Source: Caballeronia udeis
GTDB lineage: Bacteria; Pseudomonadota; Gammaproteobacteria; Burkholderiales; Burkholderiaceae
Length of the DNA: 39,697 nt
Assembly (NCBI RefSeq): GCF_001544555.2
Contig: NZ_FCOK02000088.1
Location: 1 to 39,697, forward strand
Reading direction: 5' to 3'
Shown here: positions 8,036 to 16,688 of the stretch, in pieces
Position numbering within the stretch: the stretch's first letter is position 1
Layout: each line of letters begins with the position of its first letter
Notes under the pieces: model-generated
Database searches by the model: none
The model's input: only the letters and a program-made list of their open reading frames with translations
Told to the model about the DNA's origin: nothing
Translations under genes and position numbers: made by a program

Positions 8036-9235
8036 TTACTTCAGCACGGTCGCGATGGCGTTGGCCACCACTTCAAGATTGCGCGTGTTCAACGCGGCCA
8101 CGCAGATGCGGCCTGTGCTGACGGCGTAGATCCCGAATTCCTCACGCAAGCGGTCAACTTGCGGCGAGGTCAGGCCGGAATACGAAAACATGCCGCGTTG
8201 CTGGTTCACGAAGCCGAAGTCGCGCTGCACGCCTGCTGCCTTGATGTGCTCGACCAGGCCGTTGCGCATGGCGCGAATGCGGTCACGCATTTCGCCGAGT
8301 TCCTGTTCCCATGTAGCGCGCAATTCGGGTGAAGCGAGCACTGCGGCCACGACCGAGCCGCCGTGTGTCGGCGGATTCGAATAGTTCGTGCGAATCACGC
8401 GCTTCAATTGCGACAGCACGCGCGTAGCTTCTTCCTTGGAGCCTGTGATGATCGACAACGCACCTACGCGCTCGCCATAAAGCGAGAACGATTTGGAAAA
8501 CGATGACGACACGAATACGTTGATGTCCGCCTTCGCGAAAAGGCGAACGGCCGCTGCGTCAGCGTCGATGTTCTCACCGAAGCCCTGATAAGCGATATCG
8601 AGGAACGGCACCAGCGAGCGTGCCTTGACCGTTTCCACGACCTGTTGCCATTGCGCCGGGGTCAGGTCGACGCCGGTCGGGTTGTGGCAGCAAGCGTGCA
8701 GCACCACCACCGTTCCGGCCGGGTAGCTGTTGAACGCTTCCAGCATGTCGTCGAACTTCACGCCATGGGTGGCTGCGTCGTAGTACGGGTAGTTCACGAC
8801 TTCAAAACCGGCGTATTCGAACAACGCGCGATGGTTTTCCCAGCTCGGGTCGCTGATGGCGATTTTGCCCGTGGGATTCAGCCGCTTCAGGAAGTCGGCG
8901 CCAATCTTGAGCGCACCCGTTCCACCCAGCGCCTGCGCCGTGATCACGCGGCCGTCGGCGATCAGCTGGGAATCGTTGCCCAGCAGCAGCTTTTGCACCG
9001 CTGCGTCATAAGCGGCAATGCCTTCGATGGGCAGATAACCACGCGGTGCGGCCAGTTCCGTACGCGCTTTTTCGGCTTCGCGAACGGCACGCAGGAGCGG
9101 GATCTTGCCTTCCTCGTTGAAATACACGCCCACGCCGAGATTGACCTTGGTCGTGCGCGGATCGGCGTTGAAGGCTTCGTTCAGGCCCAGAATCGGGTCA
9201 CGGGGGGCAAGCTCGACGGCTGAGAAAAGAGACAT
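8036..9235 (-). CDS. Class I aromatic/aspartate aminotransferase
   Basis: A 399-residue pyridoxal-phosphate enzyme of fold type I. The PLP lysine is Lys248 in SSSFSKSFSLYGERVG. NLGVGVY near residue 32, ACCHNPTGVD (181-190) and DIAYQGFG (213-220) are family blocks, and the C-terminus carries GRICVAALN with the carboxylate-binding Arg. The sequence lies in the AspC/TyrB group (E. coli lengths 396-397). TyrB is likelier from the Burkholderiaceae context, but the two cannot be separated by eye. The gene is divergent from uvrB and separated from it by 495 bp. Confidence 0.88.
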   Translation of the reverse strand: MSLFSAVELAPRDPILGLNEAFNADPRTTKVNLGVGVYFNEEGKIPLLRAVREAEKARTELAAPRGYLPIEGIAAYDAAVQKLLLGNDSQLIADGRVITAQALGGTGALKIGADFLKRLNPTGKIAISDPSWENHRALFEYAGFEVVNYPYYDAATHGVKFDDMLEAFNSYPAGTVVVLHACCHNPTGVDLTPAQWQQVVETVKARSLVPFLDIAYQGFGENIDADAAAVRLFAKADINVFVSSSFSKSFSLYGERVGALSIITGSKEEATRVLSQLKRVIRTNYSNPPTHGGSVVAAVLASPELRATWEQELGEMRDRIRAMRNGLVEHIKAAGVQRDFGFVNQQRGMFSYSGLTSPQVDRLREEFGIYAVSTGRICVAALNTRNLEVVANAIATVLK

Positions 9236-9730
9236 GATTTATCGGCGGTAGTGGAAAGGCGGCACGGGCGGTCGGGATGGGGTTGGCAACTGATCGGCAG
9301 CCAATCGCAGATCAGCGGCTAAAAAGCGGGGCAAACCGGACCTCAAGGAGCCAACAGGAGGCAACAAAACTCCGTCCCATCGATGAAAACCCCAGTCCGG
9401 CATTGTAACGAATCGAGCGCTGGTTTTCGGCGTCGAGAAACGGAAGAAACGCGGGATTTCGCTATTTTTTTCCAGCAATTCCCCGTTTTTCTACAAAAAC
9501 CCAGCCAACTGCCCGCAGCGTACCGGAACATTATCGTCAAGCTTTCACTCGTCAAAACAATCACTTGCGATTTCCGTGCCGACGCCCCATCTTCGAAACA
9601 CAGGGCATCAGCGAAAGCCCGGCGCAAATCGCCTCGAACCTGTACCCACAATCCTGATTCGCCGTCCAAACCCGCTCCAGCGCGAACCGCTAGAATGGGT
9701 GTTTGCTCTCGGCCAAGGCACTTCACCCTC
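9236..9730. other. Long intergenic region between aminotransferase and uvrB
   Basis: This 495 bp stretch holds no gene that I can support; the open frames in it are short or extend into neighbours. Near its right end TAGAAT (9691-9696) is a plausible -10 for uvrB, about 35 bp before the ATG. I looked for the SOS pattern CTGT-N8-ACAG and found none; the nearest, CTGTACCCACAATCCTG at 9640-9656, does not fit. The left part would carry the aminotransferase promoter. Confidence 0.5.
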
Positions 9731-11824
9731 ATGTCCGATACCCCGCTACTTGAAACCGCCGAAACCCTCGACGAATCCAAATTCGTCACCTTCGAAGGTT
9801 CGCCGTTCCAGCTTTATCAACCGTATCCGCCTGCCGGCGACCAGCCGACGGCGATCGCGACGCTCGTGGAAGGAATCGAGGACGGTCTGTCGTTCCAGAC
9901 TCTGCTTGGCGTAACGGGCTCGGGCAAGACGTTCACCATGGCCAACGTGATTGCACGCATGGGCCGGCCGGCGATTGTGTTTGCGCCGAACAAGACGCTC
10001 GCCGCTCAGCTCTACGCGGAGTTTCGCGAGTTTTTTCCGCGCAATGCCGTTGAATACTTCGTTTCCTACTACGATTATTATCAGCCGGAAGCCTACGTTC
10101 CGCAGCGTGACCTGTTTATCGAGAAGGATTCGTCGATCAACGAGCACATCGAGCAAATGCGGCTCTCGGCGACCAAAAGCCTGCTCGAGCGGCGCGATGT
10201 GGTGATCGTGGCGACAGTGTCGGCAATCTACGGTATTGGCAATCCGTCGGAATATCACAAGATGATTCTGACGCTGCGCACCGGCGACAAAATGGGCCAG
10301 CGCGACATCATTGCGCGCCTGATCGCAATGCAGTACAGCCGCAATGAAGCCGATTTTTCGCGCGGGACGTTTCGCGTGCGGGGCGACACCATTGACATCT
10401 TCCCGGCGGAGCACGCGGAAATGGCGGTGCGCGTAGAGCTGTTCGACGACGAAGTAGAGTCGATGCAACTCTTCGATCCGCTCACCGGCCGCGTGCGCAA
10501 CAAGATTCCGCGTTTCACCGTGTATCCGTCGTCCCACTATGTGACGCCGCGCGACACGGTGATGCGTGCCATCGAGACAATCAAGCTGGAGTTGCGCGAA
10601 CGGCTCGAGTTCTTTCACAAGGACGGCAAGCTGGTGGAGGCGCAGCGGCTTGAACAGCGCACGCGTTTCGATCTGGAAATGCTGCAGGAACTGGGTTTCT
10701 GCAAAGGCATCGAGAACTATTCGCGGCACTTTTCCGGCGCGGCGCCGGGCGAGCCGCCGCCAACGCTCGTCGATTATTTACCGCCTGACGCGCTGATGCT
10801 GCTGGACGAGTCGCACGTGCTGATCGGCCAGTTGAACGGCATGTACAACGGTGACCGGGCGCGCAAGGAGAATCTGGTCGATTATGGCTTCCGGATGCCG
10901 TCGGCGCTGGACAACCGGCCGCTCAAGTTCAACGAATTCGAACGGAAGATGCGCCAGGCAATCTTCGTTTCGGCCACGCCGGCCGATTACGAAAACCGCA
11001 CGGCGGGGCAGGTGGCCGAGCAGCTTGTGCGTCCGACCGGCCTGGTCGATCCCGAGATTGAAGTGCGTCCGGCGCGCTCGCAGGTGGACGACGTGCTTGG
11101 CGAGATCAATGAGCGCGTCAAAGTTCACGAGCGTGTGCTGGTGACGGTGCTGACCAAGCGCATGGCCGAGCAGCTTACCGAGTTCCTCGCGGATCACGGC
11201 GTGAAGGTGCGCTACTTGCATAGCGATATCGACACGGTGGAGCGCGTGGAAATCATCCGCGATTTGCGTCTCGGCACATTCGACGTGCTGGTCGGGATCA
11301 ACTTGCTGCGAGAAGGGCTGGATATTCCGGAAGTGTCGCTGGTCGCGATCCTCGACGCTGACAAGGAGGGTTTTCTGCGCGCGGAACGCTCGCTGATCCA
11401 GACGATCGGCCGGGCAGCGCGTAACGTGAACGGCAAGGCGATTCTTTACGGCGACAACATGACGGATTCGATGAAACGCGCGATCGGGGAGACCGAACGG
11501 CGCCGCACGAAGCAGATTGCGCACAATCTCGCGATGGGCATTACGCCGCGCGGCGTGACCAAGCGGATCAAGGACATTATCGACGGTGTCTATAACGCCG
11601 ACGACGCCCGCGCCGAAATGAAGGAAGCGCAGACGCGTGCGAAGTTTGAAGACATGTCCGAGAAGCAGATATCGAAGGAAATCAAGCGGCTTGAAAAGCA
11701 GATGATGGATCACGCGAAAAATCTGGAATTCGAAAAAGCGGCACAAACCCGCGACCAACTGTCGCTGCTCCGGCAGCGCGTCTTTGGTGCCAATGTGGGC
11801 GACCACATTACGGGTACGAGCTAA
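9731..11824 (+). CDS. uvrB: UvrB, excinuclease ABC subunit B
   Basis: A 697-residue DNA damage-recognition helicase of nucleotide excision repair, which takes over from UvrA and recruits UvrC. Motifs in order: Walker A GVTGSGKT (Lys66), the DNA-gripping beta-hairpin FVSYYDYYQPEAYVP, DESH (Walker B), SATPADYE, the helicase block REGLDIPEVSLV, and LIQTIGRAARN. The C-terminal UVR domain (residues about 650-690, KEIKRLEKQMMDHAKNLEFEKAAQTRDQL) binds UvrC. The length is slightly above E. coli (673). ATG 9731 was chosen; the open frame extends 116 codons upstream with no UvrB resemblance. Confidence 0.97.
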   Translation: MSDTPLLETAETLDESKFVTFEGSPFQLYQPYPPAGDQPTAIATLVEGIEDGLSFQTLLGVTGSGKTFTMANVIARMGRPAIVFAPNKTLAAQLYAEFREFFPRNAVEYFVSYYDYYQPEAYVPQRDLFIEKDSSINEHIEQMRLSATKSLLERRDVVIVATVSAIYGIGNPSEYHKMILTLRTGDKMGQRDIIARLIAMQYSRNEADFSRGTFRVRGDTIDIFPAEHAEMAVRVELFDDEVESMQLFDPLTGRVRNKIPRFTVYPSSHYVTPRDTVMRAIETIKLELRERLEFFHKDGKLVEAQRLEQRTRFDLEMLQELGFCKGIENYSRHFSGAAPGEPPPTLVDYLPPDALMLLDESHVLIGQLNGMYNGDRARKENLVDYGFRMPSALDNRPLKFNEFERKMRQAIFVSATPADYENRTAGQVAEQLVRPTGLVDPEIEVRPARSQVDDVLGEINERVKVHERVLVTVLTKRMAEQLTEFLADHGVKVRYLHSDIDTVERVEIIRDLRLGTFDVLVGINLLREGLDIPEVSLVAILDADKEGFLRAERSLIQTIGRAARNVNGKAILYGDNMTDSMKRAIGETERRRTKQIAHNLAMGITPRGVTKRIKDIIDGVYNADDARAEMKEAQTRAKFEDMSEKQISKEIKRLEKQMMDHAKNLEFEKAAQTRDQLSLLRQRVFGANVGDHITGTS

Positions 11825-11849
11825 ACGCAAGCATTTCAGCGCAAAGAAC

Positions 11850-11881
11850 GCGGCAACCCGAGCGGGTTCGCCGCTTTTTTT
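11850..11881 (+). terminator. Rho-independent terminator of uvrB
   Basis: GCGGC-AACCCG and CGGGTTCGCCGC pair with one bulged base and are followed by seven T. It lies 25 bp after the uvrB stop. Confidence 0.85.
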
Positions 11882-12001
11882 GCCCGAAATTCCGCCACAA
11901 ACCCCCCTCCACCATCTCAAAAACCCAGCGGGCACAAGGCTCATTGATTTCCATCAAATTGTCTCGTCCTTAGATCAATGCTAAACTCCTCAACCATTGA
12001 G

Positions 12002-12020
12002 AATGGTTCGTATTATCGTT
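12002..12020. promoter_or_regulatory. Probable Fur box of the ftr operon
   Basis: AATGGTTCGTATTATCGTT matches the remembered Fur consensus AATGATAATNATTATCATT at about 12 of 18 fixed positions, with the ATTATC half well kept. It lies 120 bp before ftrA in a 315 bp gap (11825-12139) that otherwise holds only the uvrB terminator and no gene. Iron repression of ftrABCD by Fur is expected for this operon. Confidence 0.55.
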
Positions 12021-12139
12021 GTCAGTTACACTTTTATTGCGATTCCCTATCGTCGACGCCGGATTGATCGATGAGCTGGCCTGGTCGGATCGAGCGCACG
12101 CCCAGCGCCGGTCCGATCAATAACAAGAAGGAGTGAAGG

Positions 12140-12688
12140 ATGCAGGTTTCAACTTTTGTTCGCGGCTCGGTGGCCGCGGTCGCGCTTGCGGCAATGGCGT
12201 CGGTATCGGCTGCCGAATATCCGATCGGCAAGCAGCACATCGAGAACGGCATTGAAGTGGGCGCGGTGTATCTGCAGCCCATCACCATGGAACCGGAAGG
12301 CATGATGCGCAAGGCCTCGGATTCCGACGTGCACCTCGAAGCCGACATCCACGCCGTGAAGAACAACCCGAACGGCTTCGCGGAAGGCGACTGGATGCCG
12401 TACCTGCAAGTGACGTACGAGCTGACCAAGGTCGGCACGACGCAAAGCATCAAGGGCGACATGATGGCCATGGTCGCAAGCGATGGCCCGCATTACGGCG
12501 ACAACGTAAAGCTCTTCGGCCCGGGCAAATACCACCTGAAACTCAACATTGCGCCGCCGATGCAAACCGGCCACATGGCATTCGGCCGTCACGTCGACAA
12601 GGAAACGGGTGTGGGTCCGTGGTTCAAGCCCTACACGATCGAATACGATTTCCCGTTCGCCGGCATCGGCAAGAAGGGCGGGTATTGA
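12140..12688 (+). CDS. ftrA: FtrA, periplasmic P19/Tpd-family iron-binding protein
   Basis: A 182-residue exported protein of the P19 (Tpd/FetP) family that binds iron, often with copper, in the periplasm. The signal peptide is residues 1-25 (cut near VSAAEYPIG). The conserved body starts YPIGKQHIENGIEVGAVYLQPI; DVHLEADIHAVKNNPNGFAEGDWMPYL and HYGDNVKLFGPGKYHLKLNI contain the His, Met and Glu residues of the P19 metal site. It is the first gene of a four-gene set with the same order as Bordetella ftrABCD, an acid-favoured ferrous uptake system. GAAGGAG precedes the ATG. Confidence 0.93.
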   Translation: MQVSTFVRGSVAAVALAAMASVSAAEYPIGKQHIENGIEVGAVYLQPITMEPEGMMRKASDSDVHLEADIHAVKNNPNGFAEGDWMPYLQVTYELTKVGTTQSIKGDMMAMVASDGPHYGDNVKLFGPGKYHLKLNIAPPMQTGHMAFGRHVDKETGVGPWFKPYTIEYDFPFAGIGKKGGY

Positions 12689-12791
12689 GCGTTCGAGCAT
12701 TTGAGCATTCGAGTCAGGTGTCCGGCGTGACGTGGACATCAAGTGCCATGAAGTGAAGCGTCCCGCAGGACGTCGCAGCCAGGAAGCATGC

Positions 12792-13139
12792 ATGCAACGC
12801 AAATACAAGTTGGTCGCCTTCTCGCTAGCCTTGGCGGCTGGATGGTTCGCCAGTGCGGCAGTGGCGCAAGCCGCCGACCTGCCGACCTTCAAGCTGGAAA
12901 TGAACGACGGCAAGCTGAATCCCACGCGTATTGAAGTGCCGGCGGGACAGCGCATCAAGATCGAAGTGCACAACATCGGCAAGGGTGCGGCGGAGTTCGA
13001 AAGTATCCAGTTGCGCAAGGAAAAAGTGCTGGCGCCCGGTGCTGATTCGTTCGTCGTGATTGCGCCGCTGGAGAAGGGCGAATACAAGTTCTTCGACGAC
13101 TTTCATCAGTCGGCGCAGGGTGTCATCGTCGCGAAATAA
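12792..13139 (+). CDS. ftrB: FtrB, periplasmic cupredoxin-like protein
   Basis: A 115-residue exported cupredoxin. The signal peptide (MQRKYKLVAFSLALAAGWFA, cut near AQA) is followed by a beta-rich domain with FKLEMNDGKLNPTRIEVPAGQRIKIEVHNIG and FFDDFHQSAQGVI, as in FtrB and the EfeO N-terminal domain. It is thought to oxidise or pass on iron between the P19 protein and the permease. ATG 12792 with AGGAAGC upstream was chosen; the frame extends 20 codons further without a signal sequence. The gap from ftrA is 103 bp and contains no terminator. Confidence 0.9.
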   Translation: MQRKYKLVAFSLALAAGWFASAAVAQAADLPTFKLEMNDGKLNPTRIEVPAGQRIKIEVHNIGKGAAEFESIQLRKEKVLAPGADSFVVIAPLEKGEYKFFDDFHQSAQGVIVAK

Positions 13140-13220
13140 GGTCATGCCGGGCCGGTTCGCGCGCTGTTCGTCCAGTGTCGTGCGCAAACCGCCCCGGTCT
13201 GCAAGAGCGGGAGATAAGTG

Positions 13221-14066
13221 ATGGGTCAGGTTCTTTTCATCGTGTGGCGGGAGAGTGTCGAGGCGCTGCTGGTCGTCGGCATCCTGTATGCATGGTTGAA
13301 AAATGGCGATGCCGACGCGCGTCGCGGCATTCCGTATTTGTGGGCCGGCGTGGCCGCCGGGTTGCTGGCCGCCATAACGCTGGGCGCAGCGCTGGTCGGG
13401 TTCACGGAAGAGCTGTCCGGTGACGCACAGGATTATTTCCAGACGGGCATGGTCCTCGCGGCGTGCGTGCTGATCGTGCAAATGGTGCTGTGGATGAAGC
13501 ACCACGGGCGGTCCATGAAGCGCGACATGGAAGCGTCGCTGGAAAAGAGCAAGCAGGATGCGAACTGGTGGGGCGTCAGCTTGCTGGTCGCGCTTGCTAT
13601 TGCGCGTGAAGGCAGCGAGACGGTGATTTTCCTGTACGGCCTCGGCTTCGGCCAGTCGGGCCACGTCGATCCGATGCAGTACCTGGCGGTTGCAATCGGC
13701 CTGGGGCTTGCGTTCCTGACGTTTTATCTGCTCCAGCTTGGCGGCAAGATTTTCTCGTGGCGGCTTTTTTTCCGCGTGACGGAGATCATGCTGCTATTCC
13801 TCGCGGCGGGCTTGTTCGAAACAGGTGTCGATAAGCTTATCGACAAGGAGATCCTGCCCGTCGTCATGAATCAGGTGTGGGATACGTCCTGGCTGCTCGA
13901 TGATTCCAGCACCTTCGGTTCGCTGATCGCCACGCTAACGGGTTATCGCGCGCACCCGGCTGGCATGAACCTGATTGCATACGCGGTGTATTGGGGCGTG
14001 ATCTTCCTCCTGCTGCGCCGATCGAACAGCCGGATGGCGCAAAAATCGGCGAGAAAAGTGGCATGA
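13221..14066 (+). CDS. ftrC: FtrC, FTR1-family iron permease
   Basis: A 281-residue inner-membrane permease with about seven hydrophobic segments. The two R-E-x-x-E iron-transport motifs are present: RESVE (residues 10-14, first helix) and REGSE near residue 133 (ALAIAREGSETVIFLYGL). A hydrophilic piece with MKRDMEASLEKSKQD lies between them. It is the iron channel of the Ftr system. A GTG directly before the ATG is also possible; ATG 13221 was preferred, with GGGAG seven to ten bases upstream. The stop overlaps the ftrD start (ATGA). Confidence 0.94.
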   Translation: MGQVLFIVWRESVEALLVVGILYAWLKNGDADARRGIPYLWAGVAAGLLAAITLGAALVGFTEELSGDAQDYFQTGMVLAACVLIVQMVLWMKHHGRSMKRDMEASLEKSKQDANWWGVSLLVALAIAREGSETVIFLYGLGFGQSGHVDPMQYLAVAIGLGLAFLTFYLLQLGGKIFSWRLFFRVTEIMLLFLAAGLFETGVDKLIDKEILPVVMNQVWDTSWLLDDSSTFGSLIATLTGYRAHPAGMNLIAYAVYWGVIFLLLRRSNSRMAQKSARKVA

Positions 14067-15478
14067 GCGGCATGAGTGACGTCATGAATCGGCCCGGCCG
14101 GCTGCAGCAAGCCGGGCAATGGATGCAACAACACGGCAACCTGATCCGCGGCATTCAGTGGGTCGTGGTCGTCGTGTATGCGTTTCTGATTCTGGTGCCA
14201 GCCGTCCTGCCGCTGCCGGACGGCACCGCGCATCTCTGGAGCAACCTGACGCTGGCCGCGCAGTTTGTGTTCTGGGGCATCTGGTGGCCGTTCGTCCTGC
14301 TGTCCATGGTGATGCTCGGCCGCGTGTGGTGCGGCGTGCTGTGTCCTGAAGGCGCACTGACCGAGTTCGCGAGCAAGTTCGGCCGCGGCTGGGCCATTCC
14401 GCGCTGGTTGCGCTGGGGCGGCTGGCCGTTCGTCGCGTTTGGCATTACCACCATCTATGGCCAGATGGTCAGCGTTTATCAGTATCCGAAAGCTGTGTTG
14501 CTGGTGCTGGGCGGATCGACTGTCGGCGCCATGATCATCGGCGTGTTGTATGGACGCGAAAAACGCGTGTGGTGCAAGTATCTCTGCCCCGTGAACGGGG
14601 TGTTTTCGCTTCTGGCGCGGCTTGCGCCGTTCCACTACAAGGTGAACGAGGACGCGTGGCGTCGCTCGTATAAAGAGGGCGAGCACGGGCATCGCGTGAT
14701 ACCCGTTAACTGCGCGCCGCTCGTGCCGCTGCGCGCCATGAAAGGCGCGTCGGATTGCCATATGTGCGGCCGCTGCAGCGGCCATCGGGATGCTATTTCG
14801 CTGGAGTGGCGTTCGCCCTCGGCCGAAGTCGTGCAACTCGGCGATAAGCAGGCGAATCCATGGGACACGGCGCTCATTCTGTACGGCCTGCTGGGCATCG
14901 CCATTGGCGCGTTCCACTGGACCGTGAGCACATGGTTTGTCGACCTGAAGCAAATCTTCGCGTCGTGGCTGATCGATCGCAACATCCTCTGGCCGCTCGA
15001 TACAAACGCGCCGTGGTTCCTCTTCACGCACTACCCCGAACAAAACGATGTCTTCTCCTGGCTCGACGGCGGGATGGTCGTGGGTTATATCGTGGTGACA
15101 GGGCTCGTATATGGCACGGCGCTTCTGGCCCTGCTGGCCGCTGGCACACGCATGCTCGGGCGTTTCGATTTCACACGCTTGCACCACCTGACGCAGGCGC
15201 TCATTCCTGTGGCGGGATGCGGCGTGTTCCTGGGTTTATCGGCGACTACGGTGTCGCTGCTGCGCGCCGAACATTTGCCGCTCTGGTGGGTGACCGACGT
15301 GCGTCTCGGCTTGCTCGGCGTCGCGAACCTCTGGAGCGCGTGGCTTGCCTGGCGCGTCATCGGCCGCTATGCATCCGGGCGCTTGGTCACGCAAAGCGTG
15401 GCGATGCTGTGGTTCATCGCCGCGCTCGCTGTCGCCGATAGTGCGTGGTACATGATGTTCTGGGGCTTTTCGCGGTAA
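14063..15478 (+). CDS. ftrD: FtrD, membrane polyferredoxin of the Ftr system
   Basis: A 471-residue membrane protein of the NapH/CcoG-like ferredoxin class. Hydrophobic segments are spread over the whole length. Cysteine motifs are CGVLCPEG (near residue 95), CKYLCPVNG (near 172), and NCAPL followed by CHMCGRCSGHRD (near 215-240), enough for two or three iron-sulfur or related sites. It is believed to move electrons across the membrane to support ferric/ferrous cycling by FtrA-C. ATG 14063 was selected because it overlaps the ftrC stop by four bases, indicating translational coupling. Confidence 0.92.
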   Translation: MSGMSDVMNRPGRLQQAGQWMQQHGNLIRGIQWVVVVVYAFLILVPAVLPLPDGTAHLWSNLTLAAQFVFWGIWWPFVLLSMVMLGRVWCGVLCPEGALTEFASKFGRGWAIPRWLRWGGWPFVAFGITTIYGQMVSVYQYPKAVLLVLGGSTVGAMIIGVLYGREKRVWCKYLCPVNGVFSLLARLAPFHYKVNEDAWRRSYKEGEHGHRVIPVNCAPLVPLRAMKGASDCHMCGRCSGHRDAISLEWRSPSAEVVQLGDKQANPWDTALILYGLLGIAIGAFHWTVSTWFVDLKQIFASWLIDRNILWPLDTNAPWFLFTHYPEQNDVFSWLDGGMVVGYIVVTGLVYGTALLALLAAGTRMLGRFDFTRLHHLTQALIPVAGCGVFLGLSATTVSLLRAEHLPLWWVTDVRLGLLGVANLWSAWLAWRVIGRYASGRLVTQSVAMLWFIAALAVADSAWYMMFWGFSR

Positions 15479-15559
15479 CGTTGCGGGTATCGGCCAATCG
15501 CGAACCAATCGCAGGCCAATCGATTCATCAACGCAACGACCATCCCAACAGGTGAAGAA

Positions 15560-15973
15560 ATGAGAACGAAACCGGTATTGACCGATGTCGACGTGAAAGC
15601 CATCGCGGCCGCGGCTGAAGCGCATGCATTGGCGAACAAGTGGAACGTGGCGATTGCCATCGTCGATGACGGTGGTCATCTGCTTCACCTGCACAGGCTG
15701 GATGGCGCTGGCGCGAGCACGGCGGAGATGTCGGCGGGCAAGGCACGCACCGCAGCGCTCGGCCGGCGCGAAACGAAAGTGTATGAAGACATGATCAAGC
15801 AAGGCCGCACCGCGTTCTTGAGCGCACCAATGACTGCCATGCTGGAAGGTGGCGTGCCGATCGTGGTGGGTGCGGATATTGTCGGCGCAGTGGGGGTGTC
15901 GGGCGTGAAGTCGGACCAGGACGCGGCGGTGGCGCGAGCGGGCATCGCTGCATTGGGGATCGAGAGCGTTTAA
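15560..15973 (+). CDS. GlcG/HbpS family protein
   Basis: A 137-residue protein of the GlcG/HbpS (formerly DUF336) family. The conserved pattern IAIVDDGGHLLHLHRLDGA, SAGKARTAA and GGVPIVVGADIVGAVGVSG is clear. Members bind haem or corrinoid-type ligands or occur near glycolate genes. No signal peptide is seen. The gene starts 81 bp after ftrD on the same strand without an intervening terminator and ends at one, so it is probably the last gene of the iron operon, which favours a haem- or iron-linked role (inference). Confidence 0.88.
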   Translation: MRTKPVLTDVDVKAIAAAAEAHALANKWNVAIAIVDDGGHLLHLHRLDGAGASTAEMSAGKARTAALGRRETKVYEDMIKQGRTAFLSAPMTAMLEGGVPIVVGADIVGAVGVSGVKSDQDAAVARAGIAALGIESV

Positions 15974-16026
15974 GGTCCGGAAGCAAGCAAAGTTGCGCAA
16001 GGTCGATGAAGCTCGCCGGCCTGAAT

Positions 16027-16062
16027 AAAAAAGCACGTTTTCGCGAGAAAACGTGCTTTTTG
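16027..16062. terminator. Bidirectional rho-independent terminator
   Basis: AAAAGCACGTTTTC and GAAAACGTGCTTTT form a nearly perfect long stem around GCG, with A and T runs outside. It closes the ftr-GlcG operon. Confidence 0.9.
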
Positions 16063-16137
16063 CTTAGCTGATGGCGCTCTTAAAAGCACATGGCGGGAAC
16101 CAAAAAAAGCGGCTTCGCTGGCTATTGACGACTGGCT

Positions 16138-16216
16138 GGTGTTTGCACGAAGGGGTCTAAATTCTCGCGTGCAAGCCGTCATTGCTGGCTAGTGCCAAAC
16201 ACCTCTCGAAGAGGTG
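16138..16216. other. Structured intergenic segment, possible RNA or terminator
   Basis: The gap 15974-16286 has no gene. Besides the terminator above it contains nested inverted repeats: GGTGTTT (16138-16144) with AAACACC (16197-16203), enclosing GCACG/CGTGC and GCC/GGC, which together would give a three-way junction. Overlapping the right edge is CACCTCT-CGA-AGAGGTG (16200-16216), which on the minus strand is followed by TTTGG and may terminate hemP. Whether any of it is transcribed as an RNA of its own is unknown. Confidence 0.3.
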
Positions 16217-16286
16217 GTCCCCACAATACCCGGTACTACTGCAATCCTGTCCTGCGTGTTGCTAAAACTAAAGCGCGTCCTGCTCG

Positions 16287-16547
16287 TTACTTGGTGAGGA
16301 TCAATTTGCCCAGACGCGTGGCGCGCAGCTGATACGTCTCACCGTTATGCATGATGCTGATGTGGCTATGACCTTGCAGCAGTGTGTCGCTGCGCAGCGA
16401 CCGTTCGCCGCTTTCCGGCACGCTACTCGACGGTGCTGTCCGCGCGGTCGTTACCGCCGCCGTCCGGGGGCGCGAAATAGCTGCTGCCGCAGAGCGTTCG
16501 ACCGGGCGACGTAGCCGCAGCGTGTTGGAGCGCAGGATGTCGGTCAT
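16287..16547 (-). CDS. hemP: HemP, hemin uptake protein
   Basis: An 86-residue protein whose last 30 residues (LLQGHSHISIMHNGETYQLRATRLGKLILTK) carry the strongly conserved HemP/HmuP core. Residues 1-55 are variable and rich in Arg, Ala and Ser. HemP is a small Fur-controlled protein that in rhizobia and Burkholderia is needed for expression or function of haem uptake. Here it is separate from any haem receptor or ABC genes. A good Fur box lies 39 bp upstream of the ATG. Confidence 0.92.
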   Translation of the reverse strand: MTDILRSNTLRLRRPVERSAAAAISRPRTAAVTTARTAPSSSVPESGERSLRSDTLLQGHSHISIMHNGETYQLRATRLGKLILTK

Positions 16548-16585
16548 GTCGAAGAGTCCGTTCGTTGAGTCGATGGATTAATCTT

Positions 16586-16604
16586 AATGATAACCATTAC
16601 TATT
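16586..16604. promoter_or_regulatory. Fur box of hemP
   Basis: AATGATAACCATTACTATT closely follows the remembered 19-bp Fur consensus AATGATAATNATTATCATT. It stands upstream of hemP on the minus strand in an AT-rich stretch. Confidence 0.75.
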
Positions 16605-16688
16605 TACAACAACGAAGTATTCATCAATCACACGTTTCGATAGTCATTGGCTGTTCTCTTGCCGAAACAATCGAAACGTGGCGCTGCG

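Noticed and set aside
9640..9656. Possible LexA site before uvrB
   Set aside because: CTGTACCCACAATCCTG does not keep the second half of CTGT-N8-ACAG.
10778..11944. A 388-codon minus-strand frame opposite uvrB
   Set aside because: Shadow of uvrB; no recognisable domain.
13943..15187. A 414-codon minus-strand frame opposite ftrD
   Set aside because: Shadow of ftrD, with His/Arg/Gln-rich composition and no ribosome site.
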